Assembly (NCBI GenBank): GCA_009809945.1
Contig: WTPW01000412.1
Span: forward strand, 139,367 to 203,366
Direction: 5' to 3'
DNA length: 64,000 bases
Source of the DNA: Gigaspora margarita
Lineage: Eukaryota > Glomeromycota > Glomeromycetes > Diversisporales > Gigasporaceae
Shown one piece after another: positions 11,303-23,624 of the stretch; position 1 is the stretch's first letter, and each line of letters begins with the position of its first letter. The translations under genes and the position numbers were made by a program. Under the pieces are notes generated by a model. That model was given only the letters and a program-made list of their open reading frames with translations, was not told the origin of the DNA and ran no database searches.

Positions 11303-11821
11303 CTGAAAGAACTTCATGTCAACAAAGGCAAAATGAAAGACCAACTTTGAAGACACGGTATTTCATGTAGAAATATTTATTTCTTATGATTTTTATATTA
11401 TTCGATTTATAATAACCTCAAGAATAATTTTGTCTTAAGAGACATTATGTGTTATGACAGAGATTTTAGACAAAATCTTTAAAAAAGTAACTTTAAAATT
11501 TTGTATAACATACGAAAATCATATGATAAAATTTTAGATGTGACAAATCGGGTAACTGATAATATATACATAGTTTGTATTAGGATTTGGTTCTTTATTA
11601 GTTATCATATTAGATGATCATTATCAAATTTTATTGGCCAATATATCTTAAGTAACAATTAATAATTTCATACATATTGTTAGTATTAGTGAATAAAATT
11701 AATGTTACATATAATACTTATACTTGATACTGTATCTATAAAACCTTTTTACATTATAATTTGAATTAGTTTTGATATATATACTAGTACTTTCTCATTA
11801 ACTAATCATTTATTGCTTTAA
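11303..11821. other. AT-rich stretch without recognised gene
   Basis: No coding frame or clear repeat ends seen. It probably contains the 5' part of the broken gene at 10456-11302, but I cannot place further exons. Confidence 0.4.
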
Positions 11822-12722
11822 GGGTAGGGGGTACAAATTGCAAATTATATATAAAATTCGTGGTATTGATTTATTCTTTTAAAATTTTGTAAATTTTTTT
11901 AAGCAAATCATTTTTGAACAATTAAATAAAAATATAGAGCAGGTTTTTCTGATTCTAAAAATAGCAAATTTGTTAAAATTGGTTGAATATTTGTCAAGTT
12001 ATGACAATTTAAATTTTAGTTGTCAAAAGTTGTTTACAAAATCATATGATGATCATATGATATCGACCAATCAAAATTGATTATTTTGTGTAACTAGAGG
12101 AAATTTGAGCCTACTGAGGAAACTTTATGATATATAGAAGTATAATTTTTTTAAATATATACTTTATTAAAATTTTACTATTATATAACGTGCATTTTGT
12201 TCTGTATATTATAAAATTTTGGTCAAATTTGACTATGGTGCAAGACATCTATACTCAACAATCACATGACGTGTTTCAATTTTTTAAATGCCTATAACTT
12301 TTTAACTAAGAAGTTTTAAAAAAATCTGACCGGTAACTTTGTGAAGCTATATTAGCTCTACATATATGCCAAATATCTTTTTAAAAAAATTGAAATTTTA
12401 TATGTAAATTTGTAAATTTACATATAAAATTTCAATTTTCAAATCACTAAAACTTTTTATAGTGATGAGATTTTGAAAAGATATTTGGCATATATGTAGA
12501 GCTAATATAGCTTCACAAAGTTACTGGTCAGATTTTTTAAAACTTCTTAGATAAAAAGTTATAGGCATTTAAAAAATTGAAACACGTTACGTGATTGTTG
12601 AGTATAGATGTCTTGCACCATACAACTGTGAAAAGTTTTATTAGTAGCACATTTTTAATTTCTATATAAATCTCATTGTACCACTGAAATCATATGATAA
12701 ATGATCTATATACCCCCTACCC
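11822..12722. mobile_element. TTAA-flanked element, 0.9 kb, with internal hairpin
   Basis: The ends GGGTAGGGGGTA and TACCCCCTACCC are perfect inverted repeats flanked by TTAA on both sides (11818-11821, 12723-12726). The right two-thirds (12235-12622) is a long hairpin whose arms start TGGTGCAAGACATCTATACT. TTAA targets are typical of piggyBac elements; a PIF-type target (TTA) is the alternative. No transposase frame is present. Confidence 0.75.
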
Positions 12723-13395
12723 TTAACAATTGAAATGCTGTTTTATTTACTTTTAAATTTACCTAATATCACAAAATTTATTATTATAGCCAGTATGTAC
12801 TTGTACCCTTTTCTATATTACATGTATATTCACATGTTCATATCTATAATAAATTATTTAGTCTTTTCTAATTATACAATTTCTATAACCATTACAAGTG
12901 ACCTAAACATATTGTAAAAAAAAAACAAAAGTTCTCTGTAAGTACAAAAAAAAAAGAAAGATATCAAAAATAATATATAATATTTTGAGCTAGTAAGGAT
13001 TATATGTAATTTGCAAGCTTATATATATACCTGTATATCTTTATATATTTAGCTCATATCTTATCTGTTATAGAAGGGTATATAAACTAGGATCATTGAG
13101 AAATCAGTGAAAGATTAGTGAGATTTTTCTTCACAAACATACATTAAGTTTGTTTAACTATATGACCAAGTTTTAAAGAGAATGGTCAATTTTTTTTCAT
13201 AATATATAAAATATGCCATTCTTGTTATACAGATGAAAATATCTGATAGCATTACCTTTATGATTTGATTGGCTAATCAATATGTGATGCACATTCAATA
13301 TTTTGGTTATACCAACATATTGACCAATCAAATACAGCATATATATCATATGATTAGGTATGCCTAATGGCCAAGTGGCATGCCCATAAGCATGC
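12723..13395. other. AT-rich stretch without recognised gene
   Basis: Nothing coding is seen. From 13370 a cluster of GGCATGCC palindromes begins; it continues on the far side of the next element. Confidence 0.5.
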
Positions 13396-13403
13396 CCCCA
13401 AGG

Positions 13404-13682
13404 CAGTGTTGTCATAGGACAGCTTTGGACAATGATTTGGACAATTTTGGACAATTTTGAACAATTAAATAAAGTAAAATTACTTGAAATTTTATTAAAA
13501 TAACCTATTTTAATTTTAACTGGAATGTGTCCAGCATCTAAAAAATATATAGTTATATATTTTTTAGATAGATTTATTAATTATTAAAGCCTGGACAAGC
13601 TTTGGACAATTTTGAACGTTTGGACAATTTTGGACGTGGACAAGCCAAAAAAGGCTGTGGACAGCCAAAATGTACAACACTG
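13404..13682. mobile_element. hAT-like MITE, 279 bp, copy 1
   Basis: The ends are CAGTGTTGTC and TGTACAACACTG, flanked by the 8-bp direct repeat CCCCAAGG (13396-13403 and 13683-13690). Internal repeats of TTTGGACAATTTTGGAC are seen. A second copy (280 bp) is at 15997-16276. The CAGTG end and 8-bp target indicate hAT. Confidence 0.9.
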
Positions 13683-14584
13683 CCCCAAGGCATGCCCAAA
13701 AGGCATGCCTGTGCCTCTGTGCCTCAAACCCTATAGCACACCCTTATTTTCTATTTTATTATAACTAACCTTAAAATTTTATAAGAAGAACTTCTAAATA
13801 CTAAAAAAGTTACATATAATCCAGAAATTAAATTGACAGATTTTTTATTATTAAATAAATTCAAAAAACAAAATTGTTTTAAATTATATATATAAAATTT
13901 AGATGCATTAATTATTTAATTCTATATTAAAAATTATATATATATGATCTGTCTGATATCATATATAATAGCTACTTTAATTGCTTCAATTTCATATTAT
14001 ACCTGCTTCTGTATTTTAATTAGTTAATCAGAGATAGTGATATATCACTATGGTAATATTTCATAAAATCCTAAGTTTATATATATTTTAGTATAATTTT
14101 ATATAACCAAATTTAAATCTAATAATATATAACAAATTGGATAATTAATAATATATTTATATATATAATATTATCTCTTTATTTGTTATATAGGCAAATT
14201 TGTTTGCAAATTTATTTTTTGTATAATTGTTAAAAAGGTAGATAGAAAAGGTTCTCTAAAATATATTTAAATTAATTTAGTTAGTTTTATTAGTCAGAGA
14301 ATATGTTATATCTATTGATATTTTTTTTTTAAAATAAGGTCTTGTTTATATCTTTATTGAATAATTTATATAAGAAGTTGCCTAAAGACAATGATTTAAA
14401 TTGTACAATAACAAATACATATAAATTATATTCAAGAATAAAAGCTCAAACTAATTTATTTGTAATCTAAACCTACTAGAGTGATCAAGACACATTTAGA
14501 TTTGGATAGTTAAAATATAGTTTATAGAAATACTATACTTGATCTACAAAGTGAACCAAATACTGATTTTGTGAAGTTCCTGAC
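13683..14584. other. AT-rich stretch without recognised gene
   Basis: It begins with GGCATGCC repeats and is then nearly pure A/T with TATATA runs. No gene seen. Confidence 0.5.
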
Positions 14585-14854
14585 CTATTGGTGAACATGT
14601 ATTGTGGCTTGAGTATAGCTGGTCAGAAAGTCTACAGAGACAGCTATAAGTGGGTGCTGTATGTTGATAGGGCTTGGTACAGAAGAGGTAATGTACTGGT
14701 AGTGATTGAATAGAGTTATATTTGAGTATGATGTTGTTAGTCTTCTTCTATTGGGCGAATATAGAGCAGTATGGCTTCTATATTTGTTCATAAATTTCTT
14801 CAAATATTTCAAAAAGAATTTTGATAATTATTTAGGAAATATGTTTATATGATA

Positions 14855-15196
14855 CAGTCAGACCTCCATAAATGCAACCTCCATAAATGCAATATCTCCC
14901 TAAATGTACGTTTTTGTCTTGTCTGTAAGAAATTATTAGTGATAAATGCACGTTCTATATTCTGTAAATGCATGTTCTTCCAAATAATTTTCTATATCAT
15001 ACTACCTCCCTAAATGCACGTAGCCAATCAAATGTTAGTATTTAAGATAGGTTATACAGTTTTTAGTAGAAGTTACACAAACTTGATAATCTAATCTTTA
15101 AAGCTGCAATTTAATTGGCTCTCTCTAAATGCAATACCTCCCTAAATGCATGTTGTAAGCTTGTCTGTACACGTTGCATTTATAGAGGTTTAACTG
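14855..15196. mobile_element. Pogo-like MITE, 342 bp, copy A
   Basis: The ends are CAGTCAGACCTCCATAAATG and, on the complement of the right end, CAGTTAAACCTCTATAAATG, flanked by TA. TA targets and CAGTNNNACCTC ends are typical of pogo/Tc1-mariner elements. Two more copies lie at 45695 (342 bp) and 62369 (342 bp plus two insertions). Confidence 0.9.
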
Positions 15197-15996
15197 TATG
15201 TTAAAGAATTGTAATGACTAAATTAAGGAGACTAAAATCAGTTCTTTAATAGTAGAGTATAAGAAGTAAGGGTCTAGAAATGTGGGATTGGGTTAAAGAA
15301 TGGGTGTATATAGATTGCTTGCATAAGATCTGTTAGTTAGCAAAAAGATAGATCTATATCTGTATTCTAGATAACTTTGGATCTAGAAGAGAAGTATTCT
15401 GACATGTTAGCCAGTAAGTGGAAAATGTAAGAAGACTGTCATGGAAGCAGTTAAGTGAAGAGAATATGTTGGAGAGTATACTATAGAAATGTGAATAGGT
15501 AGGAAGATTATTAAGAAGGTTTTGATTTTGAAGGATCTGAGATAGTTAAGTTTGAGATTTGTGAAGTTGTTGAAACTCTTTTGGTTATTATTAAAATAAA
15601 GCCAGATAGTGTTTTAGTTTATAAAATGTAAAAAGTGTGCTCACTCTTAGATAGCAATTTGAACTAAAAAAATTTTTCTTAATTAGTTAACCGAACCAAG
15701 ACATTTAGTATCAACTGATTCAACTAATTAAGTTTACTTCACATTTACTTTTGAAAATTCTCTGACTTTTACAAATTTTTGTCTTGATTTTGCTTATTTA
15801 CTATGTTCATTCATTTTTTTTTTAGAAATTTTTGGGACTTTGCTCTTTTATGATATTATTTACATTTCTTAACCAATTCTCAACTGGTTGTTTGGGTTAA
15901 TTGATTAAGCATTTACACAACCAATTAACTGAAACTTATTCAGTTCAGGTTGGTTAACTAATTATAATCCAACTAGTTCAAATTACTACTCTAAGG

Positions 15997-16276
15997 CAGT
16001 GTTGTCACGGGACAGCTTTGAACAATGACTTGGACAATTTTGGACAATTTTAAACAATTAAATAAAGTAAAATTACTTAAAATTTTATTAAAATAACCTA
16101 TTTTAATTTTAACTGAAATGTGTTTAGCATCTAAAAAAATATATAGTTATATATTTTTTAGATAGATTTATTAATTATTAAAGCCTGAACAAGCTTTGAA
16201 CAATCTTGGACGTTTGGACAATTTTGGATGTAGACAAGCCAAAAAAGGCTATGGATAGCCAAAATGTACAACACTG
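15997..16276. mobile_element. hAT-like MITE, 280 bp, copy 2
   Basis: Same family as 13404-13682, in the same orientation, with CAGTGTTGTC ends and the 8-bp direct repeat CTCTAAGG (15989-15996 and 16277-16284). It differs from copy 1 mostly by transitions. Confidence 0.9.
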
Positions 16277-16874
16277 CTCTAAGGTACATTTTTGTGAGAA
16301 CCATGTTGCAATGATATGTGTTTTGCAAATATTTTTAATGAAACATCTAGTAGATCCTTCTACTGGATACTACTTCCATTGCAAGAAAAAAGAGAAGTTG
16401 TAGATATTAGCATGGTTGAAAAGTAACTTATATACATTTGAGTGATTTCTGATCAGAAGGCTGCTTGAATATTGAAGCTATTGTTTGCATGTACTTGGAC
16501 CTTATATATGTTAAGCTTGATATTAAATACATAAATAGCATCCAAGAGTATATACCAGATAGGCCAGGAGTTGAACTTGTAGTATTTAGGAGATTGTCTA
16601 AAAATGGATTTAAGCCTATTGTATTTGGAAATAATGAACTGGGAATCTGTAAAGATATCTATAGTAGAATTGCATGGTATTGTCAAGATAGCTAAAAGAA
16701 TAGCAAGAAATTCAGCTTTGTATAAAGATAGCCAATTTTGCAGTTGGGCTATGAACTTGCAGATAATCTAGTCATTATAAATTTGTACTCAACCAATGCC
16801 TATAAAGCATTGATTAGTTCCAATTTCTATAACTGAACTATCCATATAGAATATAAAGTATTGTTGGTTAGCAT

Positions 16875-17173
16875 AGGACCTGGATATCTCTCATATAGGT
16901 CATAACTGGATTTTGACCAATTTTGGCTTAATTTAATAAAAATAACAAAACTACATTTTGTTAAATAACTCTTGATTCAGTAATCAGAATTGAAAATACT
17001 TTTTTTTGTTAGATACGCCTTACTGAAAGCTTTATTTTTTAAAAAAGCTTATTCCAATTGGACTACTGGATACCAAGATAATTGCCAAAACCTGTTTTTT
17101 TTTGCTTTTTAAATTTTAAAGATTTTTGCTAAAAAAATAAAGTATAATCTTTGTACTAGATGTTCAGGGTTCT
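16875..17173. mobile_element. AGGACC-end MITE, 299 bp, copy 1
   Basis: The left end is AGGACCTGGATATCTCTC and the complement of the right end is AGAACCCTGAACATCTAG. The 8-bp direct repeat GTTAGCAT flanks it (16867-16874, 17174-17181). An inverted copy lies at 62419-62713 and a related shorter element at 47233-47412. The superfamily is uncertain. Confidence 0.85.
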
Positions 17174-18360
17174 GTTAGCATTGGTATGTACAATTTGAAG
17201 GAGGTTTTGTAAGGCATTATTGTTCTGAAAGAGAACTAAAATGAGAGAGTCTATAATATATATTGTAGAGAGAAGTAGGATATTTATTGGCTACTTAATT
17301 GTAGTATAGTATATAAAATTAATATAGTTAGTATTGAACTTGAGCAATTTGTTCATAGATTTTTTACCAAAAATTGGGTAGAGAGAGCTGCTAATATCTC
17401 TAGAGTGCAATAGTTGAGAACCAATTAGAATTGAAGTAGCATCCTGTATAGTGAGAGTATTGTATTGGTAGTATAGAATATTGGTTTGCTTGGAATAGAT
17501 CCATGTTATGTTGCTAGTATATAATGAAGATTGTATTGGTTTTGCAAAATGTTTTTTGGATCTGTTTAATGATAATTTTGTTATTCTGATACATGAGTAT
17601 CCATAGTTTAAAAGATTTGGATATGAGGTTTGTATAGTAGACAAATGGGTTAAAGCCTTAGAATAATAGGGCTAGTATGATAGTATGCTGGTTATTGTGA
17701 GATAGAATTGTGCCTTCAAGGTATGAGAACCAGGATGGTTTTCTACCTGTAGAGAGATGCAGTAGTCTAGAAGAAATATATTACTATTAAAGTAAAGTTT
17801 TATTATTTGCAGAGCAAAGTAGCTCCAGGTATAAGATTTGTTTATATCTGAATTTGAGTTGCTATTTGAAAGTATTATATTTGAAATATTTGCTAAGGAT
17901 ACTTTCAAAAGCTATGCAACTGTTTTTAATAGTTTGTGACCATAGAATATTGAAGTTGGCCTAAATTGTAATCTTCATATAATTTAGGAATTGGATAATC
18001 CTGAAGTTAGTTGTATTTATTGGAACTGTCTATTATTGGCTATGTATGTTGTAGAATATTTGTTGCTAACTATAGGTTGTTTTGTAGTTGCTAAAGTCTA
18101 ATATGGATTATTATACTAAGTATAAAGGAATTGTTAAGTCTAAGCAAAAGGTTACTAATATAGTATTGCAATTGTATATTCTATATATTATAGATATTGT
18201 ATAGATTGTAGTTTTAACATAGTGCTATTGGGAGTAGATCGAGATAAATAGAACTTGTGCTTTGCAATAGTAAAGTATTTACTCAAAATTTTATTGCATG
18301 TTGATTAGAAGAGTATAATGTTGTGTAGGCGGTATTCTGTAATTAGAATGGTAACTATAT

Positions 18361-21147
18361 ATATATTTTTTTTTTCACTTTACAACCTTGCACTATTTAT
18401 TAGAATTTTTATGTAAAAAGAAAATACAAAAACTACATCTAACTTTAATATAGGCTATTACCCGGCGACTCCTCTAGTGCCCAGGTATGGTTGTTGCACT
18501 GATGTTTGTTAGTCTCCAAGCCATATATGATATTACTCATATATTTCTTCGAGAACATATCCAGGTTCTTAGCTATCTTTGTATTGTCTGACCAATTTAA
18601 TTACTTTCGCACCCACCAACTGACTTCTTCTGTACCCGTAATTTGTTGAAAGAATGAATTTTCTACCAGGATAGCGGCTTCCACTACTTGTTTTTGCTTC
18701 CTTCTTTTCCTATCTTCATTTTCCAGTATACTTAAGAAGGCCTTGAAACCGAAGAAAAGGTTAGCATGTTGAAATTTTCTCAATGCTTTCTTTTTATCTT
18801 CCTGTTTATACCAACTAACTTCTCGCATCGAATAATCCAATCACATCTTTCTTTCCAAATAATACGATAAAAGTTCTCCTGGAAGACATACAGGACTCCA
18901 TAGATATACAGATTCACTTCTTTTTTGCTAAACCCCATACAGTAAAGCTGTGACCACTTTTTCTTTTTTGTGATACCACTAAGATATAGCTCCCTTTCTA
19001 TGTATCTTTTCTTCTTGTTGTTATTCAATAATACTTTCTTTAAACCTTTAATATCTAATATAAACCTTGATTCGTTTGTCAAAACTGTCCATGCTATTTT
19101 AAGTGCTTGCAACTCCGTTTCTTGCCAAAGCTCATCTAACAAGCTACATCACACTAAATGACTAATGTTTTCCTTGACCTCTTCTGTACATATAATACAG
19201 TTCGGAGATGTGTATAACCAAGGTTTACGTAAATGCAACTCTTCTAATATTAAGAGAAGTTGAAAAATACCTTTAATACATAAGACGAGCGTGAAACTGT
19301 TCTCCATTGATCTACATCTCACTCCTTTCAATTCTTTAAGTCTTCTCTATCTGAATGACCAATTCAGCTCATTTTCATTAAGACCCAACTTTGAGTAAGA
19401 CTTCTTTTTGAAACAAGGCATTTTCCTTCGTGAAATCTTCTTTTGAGTTGCATGATAAACTTTCGTGGGAAGTCTTCGACAACCTTTCCTTTCCAAAATA
19501 ATAAGGCATTCCATCATGTATTAGAACTGGGTGTCCATTTCCACTCCTCTTTAAGGTAAGCTGCCTCTTTCACAAGTTCATCAGCCCTTTCATTCCAAAG
19601 TAAACCACTATAAGCTTTAACTTTGATTAAATTCAGAACAATTTCTTTGGCTTGAATTACTTTTACAATCTTGTCCAAAATTGATCTGTTTTTTAGCTTA
19701 AGCAGCTTTTGAAGCTCTGAGATTTCAAAACTTTCTCGATACCACTAATTGCAGATGAACTGTCTGTTTTAATTGTGACTCATGCGTATGACCTGGCTAC
19801 TAACAGTGAACACAAAATTGCCTAACTCTGGTCTCGTCAATGATGGCCAGTCAACTACTCTAACTTTTTCAAATAAAACTACCAACTTTTTCTCCCTATC
19901 AAGCTGCACCCACGCAGCACCCATTCTATCTTCAAAATCTGCTTTCTCTTTATACCATGAACCATTTGTATAAAATATATAATCTGCTCTACTCTCCTCA
20001 ATATTCTTTACCACCAACTCCTTTAGTAACTTACTAATTCTACTACCTAAACCCTGCTTCTCGATCAACTCTAATTCAAACGGCCTAATCTCAACTGTCT
20101 CTATAGCTTCTTCAGTGCAATTGCGATCTCTGTCATACTAACTGAAAAGAAACCTTTGTAGTAACTTAAAGGAAATGTCAAGTACCAATTGTTCTTATTT
20201 CTAAAAACCCCACTTATTAATTTTATATGTTCACTTTGGTCTACTACAAACTGGTAGTCATTTTTTTTTCTTTACTATTTAGCTGACAACCTTTACATCT
20301 TTCGATCCTAACTGATCCTTTTTCCACCTGTACCTCTAATCAATGATCTACTACCATCTTGCACTTTAACTTTTTGTCTACTTGACCTAACAGAATCTGG
20401 TTCAAATTCTTCTTTTTAATGATCACTCAGTCTTTGAACCTCTTGTCAACTTGTAGTTTCTCCAGTTCCGGTAGTGAGGCTACATGATTTTCCACCTCTA
20501 GCATGTATTCTTTCTTAAGTTTTCTAGAGTCTGAACTTTTTAAAACTACTTTCTCAAGTTCAGAAAACCAACGTGAAACTTTCCTCTTCATGCTTCTTCT
20601 TCTTGAAACCTTGATCTGTTTCCATGTCATTAATTCATTACCGGTCGGGTCCAAGATTTGATTTAGACCAACAAATTCTAGATCAATTCTTGCTTTCAAT
20701 GATTGCTTAACCAACTTTTCTTTAAGCAAATCCATAAGTAACCAATTTTCTTTTACCCTTTCCTCCTGGCAACTCCTTACTTCAAATTTCAAATTCATTG
20801 CTTTGCATTTCTCTATTACGTTACACATCAAGTTTTCCCTCCAAAGCCTAACAAACTCACTATTAAATTGAGTGCTCTGCATGTCCTTCAAGATACCAGC
20901 TTTGATAGCACCCTGCTTTATTCTCAATTCTGCAAGAATACCTACTGTTTTGCAACTGTTCAATCTTTTAAGTACATTTGTTGCTTGCTTGGTCATAAGT
21001 GTACTTGCTAAGGATTTGAAATCTAGAACACCTTTGTGAAAAAGAAGATCATTTGGAGCAGTTTGAGCAAGCCCTAGCCTTCTTTTGTACAAATGAATTA
21101 ATGGCTGGTGGATAAATTCCAACTCCTTCTCCGAGAGTGTTGCAGTT
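18361..21147 (-). mobile_element. 5'-truncated LINE insertion (LINE-B)
   Basis: The element is flanked by a 15-bp direct repeat, GAATGGTAACTATAT at 18346-18360 and GAATGGTAATTATAT at 21148-21162. The end at 18366-18375 is a T run, the poly-A tail of a minus-strand element. The other end stops abruptly inside coding sequence. These are the marks of target-primed reverse transcription with 5' truncation. It sits inside LINE-A. Confidence 0.85.
18601..21147 (-). pseudogene. LINE-B ORF2 C-terminal part: RT end, RNase H, Cys-His tail
   Basis: Reading from 21147 downward, the coding sequence starts at the truncation point (TLSEKELEFIHQPLIH). A 231-residue block (21122-20427) corresponds to the region after the reverse transcriptase. 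RNase H follows at 20010-19600: YIFYTNGSWYKEK, where the usual first catalytic Asp is Asn; then IKTDSSSAIS; then IKVKAYSGLLWNERADELVK, where the usual His is Tyr. A Cys-Cys-His motif (NCIICTEEVKENISH) at about 19170 and WKERCDWIIR at about 18840 complete the C-terminus, ending at 18601. Frameshifts near 20100, 19770, 19330 and 18800 break the frame. With two RNase H residues changed and the N-terminal half missing, it is inactive. Confidence 0.75.
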
Positions 21148-21162
21148 GAATGGTAATTATAT

Positions 21163-21640
21163 TAATGATATATACTATTTGTTTGTTAGTTATATTTTTG
21201 GTACTAGTAATATTGGGCAAATTTAGAGCTTCTTATTGTATTAGTTGATTTGAACAGTTTGTTTATTGTTGAGTATAAACCAATAGCCTAGAAATTTAAA
21301 TAGCTAGTTTTTTGAAATTGAGTTAAAAGTATAGTTGTGAAATTGTATAGTAGTCACAGTATGTTTTGCAATAAAAATAGATTTACTAGGAATGATTTGT
21401 ATATCTGCTATCTGGTAGAAGGAAGTAGTAGTTGCAATAATTTTTCTAATTTTTCTCTGAATTGGTTAATCTATAGTGTGTCATCCATATAGGCTAAAAC
21501 TAATATAAATATGTGAAAGTGATTTCTATATGAGTATGTAAGACTAGTTTGCTACAATGTGACTAGATTGTATTCTAAGTAGTGTGATGAGATATAGGTG
21601 ATTAGAGGGTCATTGTATCTATTAATATATAGGTATTAAT
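21163..21640 (-). pseudogene. LINE-A reverse transcriptase fragment (YMDD)
   Basis: The minus-strand frame contains LAYMDDT, the catalytic Y-x-D-D motif of reverse transcriptase, followed by FLGYWFILNNKQ, a typical post-catalytic block. About nine in-frame stops occur, all TAA or TAG, at places where Gln or Trp would be expected. The fragment is contiguous with LINE-A beyond LINE-B, since removing LINE-B and one target copy joins them. The upstream part is lost at the inverted-repeat element that begins near 21630. Confidence 0.65.
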
Positions 21641-22790
21641 TTATAATAAAATTATAATAAAAATATATAAATTTACTATAAACTTTAAGCAATTCATTTT
21701 TTTGGCTTACAGATTAATTTTTTTTAAATTTTAAAATCAAGTATATTGAAAATAGTATACTAAGATTATTTAGAACACTTTTTTAAAAATTTTGCAAAAT
21801 TTGCAAATTTTATTAATAAAATTTTTTTTTAAAAAATTTTAATTTTAAAACTGCAATTATATATAAAATTTTATGCTAAACAAGTTTACTTAGTAGCAAA
21901 ATAGACAAAAAAGCAAGTTAGCTATATGCTAAAATTAAAATTTTTGGTTTGTAATATAAACCTCTTTTTTTTTTGTTAAAATAACTTTCTTTGGGCTTCT
22001 AATAAACTTTTTTTGCATGTAATTCTATTTGTATCAACCTTTTACTAAGTAAATAATGGGTTTAAATTTAGAAAAAATTTTTTTTTAAAAAAAATTTTTT
22101 TTATAATTTTAATATATTTTTTACTTAATAAAAGATTTGAAAAAAACATAGTTTGACTATAAACAAGTAGAATTATATGCAAACCAAGTTTACTTAAAAG
22201 CCCAAAGCATTATCTTGATAAAAAAAAGGGATTTATATTACAAGCTAAAAATTTTTAATTTTAGCATAAAGCTAACTTGATTTTGCTACTAAGTAAACTT
22301 GTTTAGCATAAAATTATATATATTATTGCAGTTTTAAAATTGAAAAATTTTTCTTTTTAAAAAATTTTATTAGGAAAATTTGCAAAATTTGCAAAATTTT
22401 AAAAATATTTTTAATCTACCATTTTTGATATAGGGGTGAGTTAGTAAAAAAAAAACAAATTTTTTTCTAAGTAAAAGTTTTCTTGACTTCAAACTTAAAT
22501 ATTTTAACAACTAAATAAATTTAATAAATTTTTTTTCTATATAATTTCAAGATTAAAATAAAAATTTTTTTAGCAAATTTGTTAAATAGTTGTTAAAATA
22601 TTTTAATTTAAAAATTAAAAAAAAATTTACTAAAAATAATTTGTTCCTTTTCTATTAACTCACTCCCATATGCTTAATTCCAAAATTTGAAAAAAAGTTA
22701 TTTTTAAGCCAAAAAGAATGTTTTGTTTAAAGTTTATAGTAAATTTATATGTTTTTATTATAATTTTTATTATAAATTAACACTCATATA
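21630..22790. mobile_element. Inverted-repeat element, about 1.15 kb, with nested MITE
   Basis: The ends are inverted: TATTAATTTATAATAAAATT near 21634 faces AATTTTTATTATAAATTAA near 22765. A second inverted pair (AGTTAGCTATATGCTAAAAT, near 21918, and its complement near 22270) is centred at about 22085. Nothing is coding. A smaller element is nested at 22433-22667. Confidence 0.6.
22433..22667. mobile_element. GGTGAGT-end MITE, 235 bp
   Basis: The ends GGGGTGAGTTAGTA and TATTAACTCACTCCC are inverted repeats. The interior matches each half of the palindrome at 44604-45038, including TAAGTAAAAGTTTTCTTGAC. Confidence 0.75.
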
Positions 22791-22825
22791 TCAACAGGTG
22801 TAACATATTTTCTGACTGATATATA

Positions 22826-22911
22826 ATAATAATTGTTATAGCTAAAGCTTAAATTGAGATCACTGATTTCAAGCTTTAGCAGTTTCAAGCTTTAGCCGTG
22901 ACAATAATTAA
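22826..22911. mobile_element. Small MITE with TAATTATTGTCACGGC-type ends
   Basis: Left AATTGTTATAGCTAAAGCTT and right AAGCTTTAGCCGTGACAATT are inverted. A longer relative with the same ends is at 34561-34738. Confidence 0.55.
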
Positions 22912-23211
22912 ATATACTTAAATAAGCTTGTATACTACCTTATCTTCACTGAATTGTTACCTCTTGGTTTTACTTTTTTTTTTCGTTTTATCATATATAC
23001 AAAATTTAGTTAACATAGTGGTTTTATACTTTGAACCATATGCTTTTTAAATGTAACTTACTAAAGGTAGCAACATAACGGTGTGGGATTAACTGGCAGG
23101 ATTAAGTTATGCGAGCTTCCTAAAAAAGTATTGAAAACAATATAAAAAGCTATCAATTGTGTAACCCCAGATCACGAATTTCAGAATTTCAAGAGTTTTA
23201 TGATGTATTTA

Positions 23212-23622
23212 CTGTGCGGGACACCTAAAGACTTCACAAACTTTAAAAGCTAATAATATTCAATATAAAACCAATATCACAAAAAATAGACCCCTATTTT
23301 GTAATTTAGCTAATTTGCTACAACTTAGTGGCCTTAACTTTTCAAAAATTAATGTAAATTTTTTCAATTAATGAGTTTAAAAGTATAGTATTTTTATATA
23401 ATCCGTAAAAATTTGGCCAAAAATGGGACAAGTCACATGTTTTAGCCTTCTGCTATTGGCTAATTTTAAAATTAATTTTTAAATTAATAATTTAAAAATA
23501 TTTTTAAAAATTAATTATTAGCCAATCAAAATGCAAGGATTCATAAAGATATCAAATTTCAATATGAAATTTTTGAAAATGGGACAAATTTCAAAAATTC
23601 TGCCTTTAGGTGTCCTGCACTG
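23212..23622. mobile_element. MITE with TA duplication, 411 bp
   Basis: The left end CTGTGCGGGACACCTAAAG and the complement of the right end CAGTGCAGGACACCTAAAG are flanked by TA. An internal hairpin sits at 23455-23525 (TTGGCTAATTTTAAA region). Tc1/mariner-like by target. It is non-coding. Confidence 0.75.
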
Positions 23623-23624
23623 TA

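Larger units (their letters stand above)
14585..18345 (-). pseudogene. Old LINE relic (LINE-A), 3' part with RNase H domain
   Basis: The minus strand carries scattered protein-like blocks of a non-LTR retrotransposon. The clearest is an RNase H domain at 16860-16453: MDSS (first Asp), YKAEFLAILLAIL (Glu helix), STIDIFTDSQFII (TDSQ) and KVQVHANNSFNIQAA (the His loop). Upstream blocks (18345-17185) and downstream blocks (15610-15200, 14812-14585) have similar composition. Many stops interrupt each block, mostly TAA or TAG where Gln or Trp is plausible, as expected from transitions. The relic is cut by a pogo-like MITE (14855), a hAT MITE (15997), a third MITE (16875) and LINE-B (18361). Its reverse transcriptase part is at 21163-21640. 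Confidence 0.6.

Noticed and set aside
13197-13454. An 85-codon minus-strand frame
   Set aside because: It runs into a hAT MITE end and has no protein-like conservation.
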